Shown here piece after piece: positions 7,430 to 14,518 of a stretch of 32,733 bases of DNA; position 1 is the first letter of the stretch, and every line of letters begins with the position of its first letter. Source of the stretch: DASZQY01 sp048498575 (GTDB lineage Bacteria > Pseudomonadota > Alphaproteobacteria > Rhizobiales > Kaistiaceae); NCBI GenBank assembly GCA_048498575.1, contig JBEHXS010000010.1:1-32733 (forward strand). The letters are read 5' to 3'. The position numbers and the translations under genes are program-made. Under the pieces are notes generated by a model. It worked only from the letters and a program-made list of their open reading frames with translations, was not told the DNA's origin and did not search any database.

Positions 7430-7851
7430 GCCTGTTGCCGCACGCCGGCGAAGACGCGCTCACCGCCGATCGGCGGCGCGCGCTGGTCAATATGTATCGC
7501 GCCTTCAACGACCGCGACGTCGACGGTGCGCTCGCCCATCTCGCGCCCGGCGTCGACTGGCCGAACGGCATGACCGGCGGCCGCATCAGCGGGCGCGACG
7601 CGGTGCGCGGCTACTGGCTGAAGCAGTGGCAGGAAATCGATTCCCGCGTCGAACCGCTCGAGATCGACATGACCGCCGACGGCGCCACCGTGCGCGTCGA
7701 CCAGCTGGTGAAGAGCCTCGACGGCAAGGTCCTGTCGAACCACCAGATCGAGCACGTGTACACCTTCGACGGCCCGTTCATTACCCGCATGGTTATCGTC
7801 GATCGTGGCGGCAGTGACGATGACGACGATGATGACGATGACGACGCGTAG
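7426..7851 (+). CDS. NTF2-like (SnoaL-type) protein with poly-aspartate tail
   Basis: A 141-residue cone-fold protein of the NTF2/SnoaL superfamily: an N-terminal helix (ALVNMYRAFNDRDVDGALAHLAP), a VDWPNGMTGG segment, GRDAVRGYWLKQW, and beta strands to about residue 126. Such folds are small enzymes or binding proteins; no catalytic assignment is possible. Unusually, the protein ends in ten consecutive aspartates (residues 131-140) followed by Ala, encoded by an uninterrupted GAC/GAT tract at 7816-7845. The ATG overlaps the amidohydrolase stop, so it is translationally coupled to a catabolic enzyme. There is no signal peptide. It could assist handling of a dihydropyrimidine or carbamoyl intermediate, but that is a guess from position. 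Confidence 0.8.
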   Translation: MSLLPHAGEDALTADRRRALVNMYRAFNDRDVDGALAHLAPGVDWPNGMTGGRISGRDAVRGYWLKQWQEIDSRVEPLEIDMTADGATVRVDQLVKSLDGKVLSNHQIEHVYTFDGPFITRMVIVDRGGSDDDDDDDDDDA

Positions 7852-7863
7852 GGGAGAGAAGCC

Positions 7864-8316
7864 ATGACGGCGACGGCGCCGGGCGTTGATCGCGGAATGG
7901 GGCGTCGCGGTGCTGCGGCGCTGGGGTTGCTCGCCGCGTCATTCTTCGGCGGTCCGGCCGAGGCCAAGAGCGCGGCCACCTACGACATCATCTCCGCCAA
8001 GGCCAACTGCGCCAGCCGCGATGGTCATGGATATGCGGTGGCCTTCGACAATACCTCGACGCGGCTGAAGCTGTCCGGCGCGGACGGCCGCACGGCGGAA
8101 TATGTCATCGGCGCCGTCATTCAGCTCGGGCGCACCATCGTAGTGGTCGCGCTGCCCGGGGAGGGTTCCGAGGTCACCGGGACATACTTCTTCGGCGCGA
8201 CCAACAAGGCGGTCTTCTATGGTCGCGGCGGCATGCTCATGAACGAAGACACTTGCGAACTCCTCGAATCGGAAACGGCGCGGGCCGTCGCGGCGCCCAA
8301 GGAGGTTGTCCAATGA
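7864..8316 (+). CDS. Small secreted protein of unknown function in the pyrimidine operon
   Basis: A 150-residue protein I do not recognise. The N-terminus has basic residues (MGRR at 12-15), a hydrophobic stretch to about residue 30 and an AEA-K cleavage site near residue 34, so it should be exported; the twin arginine alone is too weak to call Tat. The mature part looks beta-rich and has two cysteines (about residues 49 and 133) that could form a disulfide. GGGAG at 7852-7856 supports the ATG at 7864. Its TGA overlaps the hydantoinase ATG as ATGA, so it is coupled to a cytoplasmic enzyme although exported. A periplasmic helper of the importer encoded further on is one possibility; nothing in the sequence proves it. 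Confidence 0.75.
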   Translation: MTATAPGVDRGMGRRGAAALGLLAASFFGGPAEAKSAATYDIISAKANCASRDGHGYAVAFDNTSTRLKLSGADGRTAEYVIGAVIQLGRTIVVVALPGEGSEVTGTYFFGATNKAVFYGRGGMLMNEDTCELLESETARAVAAPKEVVQ

Positions 8317-9764
8317 CCACCGTGATCAAGGGCGGCACCATCGTCACCGCCGACCTGAGCTACCCCGCCGATGTCCTCATCGACGGCGGCGTCATCAGGG
8401 AGATCGGCAAGAACCTGAAGGGCGACAAGGTTCTGGACGCCACCGGCTGCTACGTCATGCCCGGCGGCATCGATCCGCACACCCACCTCGAGATGCCCTT
8501 CATGGGCACCTACTCGACCGATGATTTCGAATCCGGCACGCGCGCGGCGCTCGCCGGCGGCACCACCATGGTCGTCGATTTCTGCCTGCCGTCGCCGAAC
8601 CAGTCGCTGCTCGACGCGCTGAAGATGTGGAGCAACAAGACCTCCAAGGCGTCGTGCGACTACTCGTTCCACATGGCGATCACCTGGTGGGACAAGCAGG
8701 TCTGGGAGGAGATGGCGACGGTCGTCGATCGCGGCATCACCTCTTTCAAGCACTTCATGGCCTACAAGGGCTCGCTGATGGTGAACGACGACGAGATGTT
8801 CGCCTCATTCCAGCGCTGCGCCGAGCTCGGCGCGCTGCCGCTCGTCCACGCCGAGAACGGCGACGTCGTCGCCGCCATGACCGAGAAGCTGCTCGCCGCC
8901 GGCAACAACGGCCCCGAGGGCCATGCCTATTCGCGGCCGGCGGAAGTGGAAGGCGAGGCGACCAACCGCGCCATCATGATCGCCGACATGGCGGGCGTCC
9001 CGCTCTACGTCGTGCACACCTCCTGCGAGCAGAGCCACGAAGCCATCCGCCGCGCCCGCCAGAAGGGCATGCGCGTCTACGGCGAGCCGCTGATCCAGCA
9101 TCTGCTGCTCGACGAGAGCGAATACTTCGACAAGGACTGGGATTATGCCGCGCGCCGCGTCATGAGCCCGCCGTTCCGCAACAAGCAGCACCAGGATTCG
9201 CTGTGGGCAGGCTTGCAGGCCGGCTCGCTCCAGGTCGTCGCCACCGACCACTGCGCCTTCACCACCAAGCAGAAGCGCGCCGGCGTCGGCAACTTCGCCA
9301 AGATCCCGAACGGCACTGGTGGCCTCGAGGATCGCCTGCCGCTGCTCTGGACCTACGGCGTCAACACCGGCCGCCTGACGCCGAACGAGTTTGTCGCGGT
9401 GACGTCCACCAACATCGCCAAGATCCTGAACCTCTATCCGAAGAAGGGCGCCGTTCTGGAAGGCGCCGACGCCGACCTCATCGTCTGGGACCCGAAGCGC
9501 GAGAAGACCATCACCGCCAAGACCCAGCAGTCGATCATCGACTACAACGTCTTCGAGGGCTTCAAGGTGAAGGGCCTGCCGCGCTACGTCCTCACCCGCG
9601 GCGAGGTCGCCATCGCCGAGGACAAGGTCGACACGCACCAGGGCCACGGCCAGTTCGTGGCGCGCGAGGCGAAGAACCCGGTCAATCGCGCGCTCTCGAC
9701 GTGGAAGGCGATCACCGCGCCGCGCAAGGTCGAGCGCGCCGGCATTCCGGCGAGCGGGGTGTAG
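8313..9764 (+). CDS. hydA: Dihydropyrimidinase / D-hydantoinase
   Basis: A 483-residue amidohydrolase-superfamily enzyme with a binuclear metal site: His56 and His58 in DPHTHLEM, the lysine to be carbamylated Lys152 in HFMAYKG, His179 (LVHAENGD), His235 (VVHTSC) and Asp312 (ATDHCAF). The C-terminal NPVNRALSTW-type tail is also seen in related enzymes. It opens the ring of dihydrouracil, dihydrothymine or 5-substituted hydantoins to N-carbamoyl compounds, which the M20 amidohydrolase upstream would then process. The start overlaps the preceding stop, and the first residues MTTVIKGGTIVTAD fit the family. The context of RutR and beta-alanine enzymes favours dihydropyrimidine as the natural substrate. 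Confidence 0.94.
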   Translation: MTTVIKGGTIVTADLSYPADVLIDGGVIREIGKNLKGDKVLDATGCYVMPGGIDPHTHLEMPFMGTYSTDDFESGTRAALAGGTTMVVDFCLPSPNQSLLDALKMWSNKTSKASCDYSFHMAITWWDKQVWEEMATVVDRGITSFKHFMAYKGSLMVNDDEMFASFQRCAELGALPLVHAENGDVVAAMTEKLLAAGNNGPEGHAYSRPAEVEGEATNRAIMIADMAGVPLYVVHTSCEQSHEAIRRARQKGMRVYGEPLIQHLLLDESEYFDKDWDYAARRVMSPPFRNKQHQDSLWAGLQAGSLQVVATDHCAFTTKQKRAGVGNFAKIPNGTGGLEDRLPLLWTYGVNTGRLTPNEFVAVTSTNIAKILNLYPKKGAVLEGADADLIVWDPKREKTITAKTQQSIIDYNVFEGFKVKGLPRYVLTRGEVAIAEDKVDTHQGHGQFVAREAKNPVNRALSTWKAITAPRKVERAGIPASGV

Positions 9765-9772
9765 CCATCGCG

Positions 9773-10606
9773 ATGAACCAGCGGCCCGCAGCGATGCCGG
9801 TGACTGCCGCCGCCGCGCCGTCGGCCGCCTCGTCCGTCATCGCCATCGACGGGCTCGGGCTCACCTTCGTCACCAACGACGGGCCGGTGCAGGCGCTGTC
9901 GGACATCAACCTCAGCATCGGCCGCGGCGAGTTCGTGTCGCTCATCGGTCCCTCGGGCTGTGGCAAGACCACGCTGCTCCGCGTCATCGCCGATCTCGAG
10001 AAGCCGACCGAGGGCGCGATCAAGGTCAACGGCGTGTCGCCGGAACGGGCCCGTGAGCAGCGCGCCTACGGCTACGTGTTCCAGGCGCCGGCGCTCTATC
10101 CGTGGCGCACGATCGCCCGCAACGTCGCCCTGCCGCTCGAGATCATGGGGCTCGACAGGGGCGAGCGCGACCGCCGCGTCGCCGCCAATCTCGATCTGGT
10201 CAACCTCACCGGCTTCGAGCGCAAGTATCCCTGGCAGCTTTCCGGCGGCATGCAGCAACGCGTCTCGATCGCACGCGCGCTTGCCGTCCAGCCCGAGCTG
10301 CTGCTCATGGACGAGCCGTTCGGCGCGCTCGACGAGATCGTGCGCGACCATCTCAACGAGCAGCTTCTGCAACTTTGGGCGAAGACCGATAAGACCGTGG
10401 TCTTCGTCACCCACTCGATCCCCGAGGCGGTGTTCCTGTCGACCAGGATCGTGGTGATGACCCCGCGGCCGGGCAAGATCCATGACGTCATCGACTCGAA
10501 CCTGCCGCGCGAGCGCACGCTCGACATCCGCGAGACGCCGGAGTTCCTGGCGATCGCCCACCGCGTGCGCGCCGGCCTGAGGGCAGGGCACAGCTATGAG
10601 GATTAG
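9773..10606 (+). CDS. ABC transporter ATP-binding protein (nitrate/sulfonate/pyrimidine-type importer)
   Basis: A 277-residue ATPase of the SsuB/TauB/ThiZ group: Walker A GPSGCGKTT, Q-loop VFQAPALYPWRT, signature LSGGMQQRVSIARAL, Walker B LLLMDEPFGALD and the H-loop VTHSIPEA. It begins eight bases after the hydantoinase stop and belongs to the same run. With two permeases and an NMT1/THI5-like binding protein following, it makes a complete importer. Similar cassettes next to reductive pyrimidine genes in other alphaproteobacteria are annotated as pyrimidine transporters; the ligand here is inferred from context only. A palindromic repeat separates it from the first permease. Confidence 0.9.
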   Translation: MNQRPAAMPVTAAAAPSAASSVIAIDGLGLTFVTNDGPVQALSDINLSIGRGEFVSLIGPSGCGKTTLLRVIADLEKPTEGAIKVNGVSPERAREQRAYGYVFQAPALYPWRTIARNVALPLEIMGLDRGERDRRVAANLDLVNLTGFERKYPWQLSGGMQQRVSIARALAVQPELLLMDEPFGALDEIVRDHLNEQLLQLWAKTDKTVVFVTHSIPEAVFLSTRIVVMTPRPGKIHDVIDSNLPRERTLDIRETPEFLAIAHRVRAGLRAGHSYED

Positions 10607-10629
10607 CTCTCAGGCCGAGGCGGGGAACG

Positions 10630-10795
10630 CCTCTCCCATAGGGGGAGGGCTTCCGAACTTGGCAAGTGCAGGGAGCCTAGGGAGGAAGGGTGAGGGGTTA
10701 CAGCCCTCTCCTTTTCGGACTCTAACTCCTCACCCCATTCGCCTAATTCGCTTTGCTCATAGGGCTCATGGCCCTCTCCCTCCGGGAGAGGAGAG
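10630..10795. repeat. Composite palindromic intergenic repeat, copy 2 (inside the transporter operon)
   Basis: This takes up most of the 207-bp gap between the ATPase and first permease genes. The left half begins CTCTCCCATAGGGGGAGGGC and runs to AAGGGTGAGGGGTTACAG; the right half is the inverted counterpart (CTCACCCC, CCTAATTCGCT, GCTCATAGGGC) and ends in a perfect hairpin, CCTCTCCC-TCC-GGGAGAGG, at 10773-10791. It belongs to the same family as the elements at 19558-19830 and 28980-29200 but is more diverged. It is the only copy located between two genes that read in the same direction. Confidence 0.75.
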
Positions 10796-10813
10796 CGTCA
10801 CGGCTACATCTCC

Positions 10814-11737
10814 ATGACCGCCGCCGCGATCCTCGCCGTCGAGCCCCGCACGAGCGCATGGGAGCGCATGGCCCGCGGCCGCATGGGGCCGGTCCTCACG
10901 TTCGTCGTCGCTATCCTCATCATTTGGTATCTCGCCGCCATCTGGGCCAACGGTCCGCAGACGCAGATGGCGCTGGCCAACGCCAACGCCCATCCCTCGC
11001 CACTGGGGTACGTGTTGGCGACATGGGCGCGTGACCGTCCGATCGTGCCGGCGCCGCATCAGGTCGTCGTCGATTTCGTCAAGTCGACGCTGTTTGCCGC
11101 GCCCAACACCAATCGCAGCCTCATCTTCCACGCGTGGGTCACGCTCTCCTCGACGCTGCTCGGCTTCGTCATCGGCACGCTGCTCGGCATCCTGCTCGCC
11201 GCCGCCATCGTCCACGTCCGCTCGCTCGACAAGAGCCTGATGCCGTGGATCATCTCGTCGCAAACCGTTCCGATCCTCGCCATCGCTCCCATGGTCATCG
11301 TCGTCCTGGGCTCGATCGGGCTGACCGGCCTGCTGCCCAAGGCGATCATCTCGACCTACCTGTCGTTCTTCCCGGTCACCGTCGGCATGGTGAAGGGCCT
11401 GCGCTCGCCGGCGCCGATCCACCTCGATTTGATGCGTACCTACAGCGCGGGCCGCTGGCAGGTGTTCTGGAAGCTGCGCTTCCCGGCCTCGGTGCCGTTC
11501 CTGTTCATCTCGATGAAGATCGCCATTGCCGCCAGCCTCGTCGGCGCCATCGTCGGCGAGCTGCCGACCGGCGCGCAGGCGGGAATCGGCGCGCGCCTGC
11601 TCGGCGGTTCCTACTATGGCCAGACCCTCATCATCTGGTCGGCTCTGCTCGCCGGCGCGCTGATGGCCGCGCTCCTCGTCGGCGCCGTCAGTCTCGCCGA
11701 GCGCCTGACGCGCGCCCGCATGGGCGGCCGGCTGTGA
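10814..11737 (+). CDS. ABC transporter permease 1 (SsuC/TauC-like)
   Basis: A 307-residue inner-membrane permease of the binding-protein-dependent type. A membrane segment at about residues 26-44 is followed by a periplasmic stretch, then five further hydrophobic segments. The EAA-like coupling loop reads RTYSAGRWQVFWKLRFPASVP, where the ATPase would dock. No strong ribosome site lies next to the ATG at 10814; a purine-rich run ends about 19 bases upstream, inside the repeat hairpin. The stop overlaps the next start by one base (TGATG). It pairs with the second permease to form the channel of the presumed pyrimidine importer. Confidence 0.88.
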   Translation: MTAAAILAVEPRTSAWERMARGRMGPVLTFVVAILIIWYLAAIWANGPQTQMALANANAHPSPLGYVLATWARDRPIVPAPHQVVVDFVKSTLFAAPNTNRSLIFHAWVTLSSTLLGFVIGTLLGILLAAAIVHVRSLDKSLMPWIISSQTVPILAIAPMVIVVLGSIGLTGLLPKAIISTYLSFFPVTVGMVKGLRSPAPIHLDLMRTYSAGRWQVFWKLRFPASVPFLFISMKIAIAASLVGAIVGELPTGAQAGIGARLLGGSYYGQTLIIWSALLAGALMAALLVGAVSLAERLTRARMGGRL

Positions 11738-12861
11738 TGCGCGTGCCGCTGCCGTGGCAGGCGTACGCCGCGCTGGTCGCGCTGCTCGGCGCCGTCGTCC
11801 TGCCGCTGTCGAAGGCCGATCCGTCGCTGCACCTGTGGCAGGGCGGCACCGGCGCCGTGATCGTGCTGATCGTCGCGGGCGCGGCGATCGTCGGCAGCGC
11901 GCGGCGCGGCGACGTGCTCTCCGACGTCGCGCTGTTCATCGCCGCCCACGGCGCCGCGCTGTACGCCGTCTCCCTGCTGCCGTCGCTCACGGGTACCGCC
12001 GGCTGGGGATTCTGGTTGCTGGTCGCCGCTGCCTGGCTGCTTGCCTGGTTGCTTGTCACGCGCCTGTCGGCCCGCAATCCACAGGTCCCCGCGGCGCGCT
12101 GGTTCCTCAATCTGCTCGTGCCGCTCGTCTTCGGCGTCTGGCTGCTGCTGCTCTGGCAGATCGTCGTCGTCGGCGCCGGCGTGCCCGCCGTGCTGCTGCC
12201 GCCGCCGACTGCCGTGTGGGCGAAGCTGATCGCCGACCCGGCGCAGGTGTGGGCGGATTTCAACCAGACGTTCCTGAAGTCGGTCCTGATCGGCTACATC
12301 TGCGGCTGCGGCCTCGGCTTCCTCGTCGCGCTCATCGCCGACCGCTTCCCGTTTGCCCGTCGCGGTCTGCTGCCCATCGGCAACTTCGTCTCGGCGTTGC
12401 CGCTGGTCGGCGTGGCGCCGATCCTGGTCATGTGGTTCGGCTTCGACTGGCCGTCGAAGGCCGCGGTCGTGGTCGTGATGACCTTTTTCCCGATGCTGGT
12501 GAACACGGTCGCCGGTCTCAACGCGGCCGACGCCATCGAGCGCGACCTGATGCACACTTACGCGGCTAACTACTGGCAATCGCTGATAAAACTGCGCTTG
12601 CCGGCCGCCCTTCCTTTCATCTTCAATGCCCTCAAGATCAACTCGACTCTTGCCATGATCGGGGCCATCGTTGCGGAATTCTTCGGTACGCCGATCGTTG
12701 GCATGGGCTTCCGCATCAACATTGCCGCCGGCCGGCTGGAAGTAGACCTGGTGTGGGCGGTAATCGCCGTCGCCGCATTAGCCGGCTCGGTGTTCTACGG
12801 TGTCGTGGCGCTCATCGAGCGCACGGCAACTTTCTGGCATCCATCGTTTCGTCAGTCCTGA
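11737..12861 (+). CDS. ABC transporter permease 2 with extra N-terminal membrane segments
   Basis: A 374-residue permease of the same family, longer than its partner because about 120 residues with several hydrophobic segments precede the standard domain. The standard part starts near FLNLLVPLVFGVWLLLLW and has the coupling loop HTYAANYWQSLIKLRLPAALP. In similar importers for thiamine-precursor, riboflavin or pyrimidine the second permease is often extended in this way. The ATG overlaps the TGA of permease 1 by one base. It is followed after 18 bp by the binding-protein gene. Confidence 0.88.
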   Translation: MRVPLPWQAYAALVALLGAVVLPLSKADPSLHLWQGGTGAVIVLIVAGAAIVGSARRGDVLSDVALFIAAHGAALYAVSLLPSLTGTAGWGFWLLVAAAWLLAWLLVTRLSARNPQVPAARWFLNLLVPLVFGVWLLLLWQIVVVGAGVPAVLLPPPTAVWAKLIADPAQVWADFNQTFLKSVLIGYICGCGLGFLVALIADRFPFARRGLLPIGNFVSALPLVGVAPILVMWFGFDWPSKAAVVVVMTFFPMLVNTVAGLNAADAIERDLMHTYAANYWQSLIKLRLPAALPFIFNALKINSTLAMIGAIVAEFFGTPIVGMGFRINIAAGRLEVDLVWAVIAVAALAGSVFYGVVALIERTATFWHPSFRQS

Positions 12862-12879
12862 ACGGAGGGGAATGAACCA

Positions 12880-13866
12880 ATGAAGAAACTTGCGTTGTTG
12901 AGTGCGCTGGCGATGACCGCTGGCGTCTTCGCCGGTTCGGCGCATGCCGCCGATGCCTTGAAGCTGCAGTTGAAGTGGTCGGCCGATGCCCAGTTCGCCG
13001 GCTACTACGTCGCCCAGGCGAAGGGCTTCTACAAGGACGCCAATCTCGACGTCACCCTGCTGCCCGGCGGCCCGAACGTCGCGCCCGAGCAGATCATCGC
13101 CGGCGGCGGTGCCGATGTCATCGTCGACTGGATGGCCGCGGCGCTGGTGGCGCGCGAGAAGGGCGTGGCGCTGGTCAATATCGCTCAGCCGTTCAAGCTC
13201 GGCGGCCTCCAGCTCACCTGCTGGAAGTCGAGCGGCGTCGCGACGCCCGCCGACCTTAAGGGCAAGACGCTGGGCGTCTGGTTCTACGGCAACGAGTATC
13301 CGTTCTTCGCTTACATGTCGAAGCTCGGCATCAAGGCAACGGGCGACAACCCCGACGTCAAGGTGCTGCAGCAGGCGTTCAACGTCGACCCGCTGCTCCA
13401 GCACCAGGCCGACTGCATCTCGACCATGAGCTACAACGAGTATTGGCAGGTGCTCGAGTCCGGCGTGAAGCCGGACGATCTGGTCGTCTTCAAGTATGCC
13501 GACCAGGGCGCCGCCATGCTCGAGGACGGCCTCTATACCACCGAGGACCGGCTCAAGGATCCGAAGACGGCGGACGCGCTCGCCCGCCTGGTCAAGGCCT
13601 CCATGCAGGGCTGGGACTACGCCCAGAAGAACCCGGCCGAGGCGGTCAAGATCGTTGAAGCCAACGATCCGACCGGCGCGATCAGCGACGAGCACGAGAC
13701 CCACATGATGGACGAGATCAACAAGCTCACCGCCGGCTCGACCGGCGCGCTCGATCCCGCCGCTTACAAGACGACGGTCGACATGCTGCTCGCCCAGAAC
13801 ATCATCACCAAGGAGCCTGACGGCGCCTTCACGACTTCGGTCACCGACGCGGCCGGCATCAAGTAA
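12880..13866 (+). CDS. ABC transporter substrate-binding protein, NMT1/THI5-like
   Basis: A 328-residue periplasmic binding protein. The signal peptide (MKKLALLSALAMTAGVFAG) ends in AHA-A at about residue 23. The mature protein begins LKLQLKWSADAQFAGYYVA, the hallmark opening of the NMT1/THI5 family that binds pyrimidine-like, thiamine-precursor or riboflavin ligands, followed by AKGFYKDANLDVTLLPGG. It has a strong ribosome site (GGAGGGG at 12864-12870). As the last gene of the rightward run, next to dihydropyrimidinase, it probably binds a pyrimidine, dihydropyrimidine or hydantoin. The ligand cannot be read from the sequence. Confidence 0.9.
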   Translation: MKKLALLSALAMTAGVFAGSAHAADALKLQLKWSADAQFAGYYVAQAKGFYKDANLDVTLLPGGPNVAPEQIIAGGGADVIVDWMAAALVAREKGVALVNIAQPFKLGGLQLTCWKSSGVATPADLKGKTLGVWFYGNEYPFFAYMSKLGIKATGDNPDVKVLQQAFNVDPLLQHQADCISTMSYNEYWQVLESGVKPDDLVVFKYADQGAAMLEDGLYTTEDRLKDPKTADALARLVKASMQGWDYAQKNPAEAVKIVEANDPTGAISDEHETHMMDEINKLTAGSTGALDPAAYKTTVDMLLAQNIITKEPDGAFTTSVTDAAGIK

Positions 13867-13927
13867 GCCGACCTATCGTCGCCAATACGCGAGAGGGCTC
13901 CTTCGGGCGCCCGCTTTCGTCTCCGGT

Positions 13928-14389
13928 CTACCCGATCGGCACCAGCGGCCGGTCGATCGCCTCGCGCAGCGAGAACTTGGATTCGATGCGCGCCACGCCG
14001 GGCAGGTGGCCGAGCACGTTGGCGTGCAGCCGCTCGAAGTCGGCAAGGTCGCGCGCCACGATGTGGATGAGATAGTCGCTCGATCCCGACATCAGGTGGC
14101 ACGACAGCACGTTCGGCGATTTCGCCAGCGCCTTCTCGAAGGCGCGGAGCGTGTCGTCGTTCTGCTTCTCCAGCGTGATCTCGACGAAAATGTTGATGCC
14201 GAGCCCGACCGCGGCCGCGTCGACGATGGCGCGGTAGCCGCGGATGACGCCATTGGCTTCGAGCCCCTGCAGCCGGCGGGTCACCGCCGACGGTGACAGG
14301 CCGATGCGGGCGGCGAGGTCGACGGCGGTGAGGCGGCCTTCCTTGGCGAGAGCGGTGGCGATCTTGCGATCGAAGTCGTCCAATTGCAT
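13928..14389 (-). CDS. Lrp/AsnC-family transcriptional regulator
   Basis: A 153-residue Lrp-type regulator: N-terminal winged helix-turn-helix (LDDFDRKIATALAKEGR, then LAARIGLSPSAVTRRLQGLE) and a C-terminal RAM ligand-binding domain (FVEITLEKQND, SGSSDYLIHI, GVARIESKFSLRE). It is divergent from alanine dehydrogenase, an arrangement known for AldR/AlaR-like regulators that switch on ald in response to alanine. It converges with the binding-protein gene across a 61-bp gap. The ATG giving MQLDDFD is chosen because the family's conserved LDxxDxxIL start follows directly. Confidence 0.92.
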   Translation of the reverse strand: MQLDDFDRKIATALAKEGRLTAVDLAARIGLSPSAVTRRLQGLEANGVIRGYRAIVDAAAVGLGINIFVEITLEKQNDDTLRAFEKALAKSPNVLSCHLMSGSSDYLIHIVARDLADFERLHANVLGHLPGVARIESKFSLREAIDRPLVPIG

Positions 14390-14518
14390 GAGAACACCGG
14401 ATGCATGGCAGATGGCGCAATAATACGGCGTATCCGCAGGCATCGCCACACCGGATTGCACGGAAACGCCGCCATTTCCGCGATATGTTTGATGGAATAC
14501 TTGGCGGAGGAGGTTTCC
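14390..14518. promoter_or_regulatory. Divergent lrp-ald promoter region with repeats
   Basis: A 129-bp region between the Lrp-type regulator and ald. ACACCGGATGCA at 14394-14405 is repeated as ACACCGGATTGCA at 14448-14460, 54 bases later. A perfect six-base inverted repeat with an eight-base spacer, CGGAAA/TTTCCG, occupies 14461-14480. These are candidate binding sites for the regulator encoded alongside; Lrp proteins usually bind several degenerate dyads. The ald ribosome site GGCGGAGGAGG ends at 14513. Confidence 0.5.

Noticed and set aside
7816..7845. GAC/GAT tract as a sequencing or assembly error
   Set aside because: It is in frame, mixes both Asp codons irregularly and ends with a normal stop and a good ribosome site for the next gene.
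8627..9772. Open frame extending far upstream of the importer ATPase
   Set aside because: It overlaps the hydantoinase in another frame and is Arg-rich; the ATPase proper starts at 9773.
13867..13927. Possible terminator between the binding-protein and Lrp genes
   Set aside because: A GAGAGGG/CCCGCTTTC pairing exists but needs a bulge and a wobble pair and has no U-tract.
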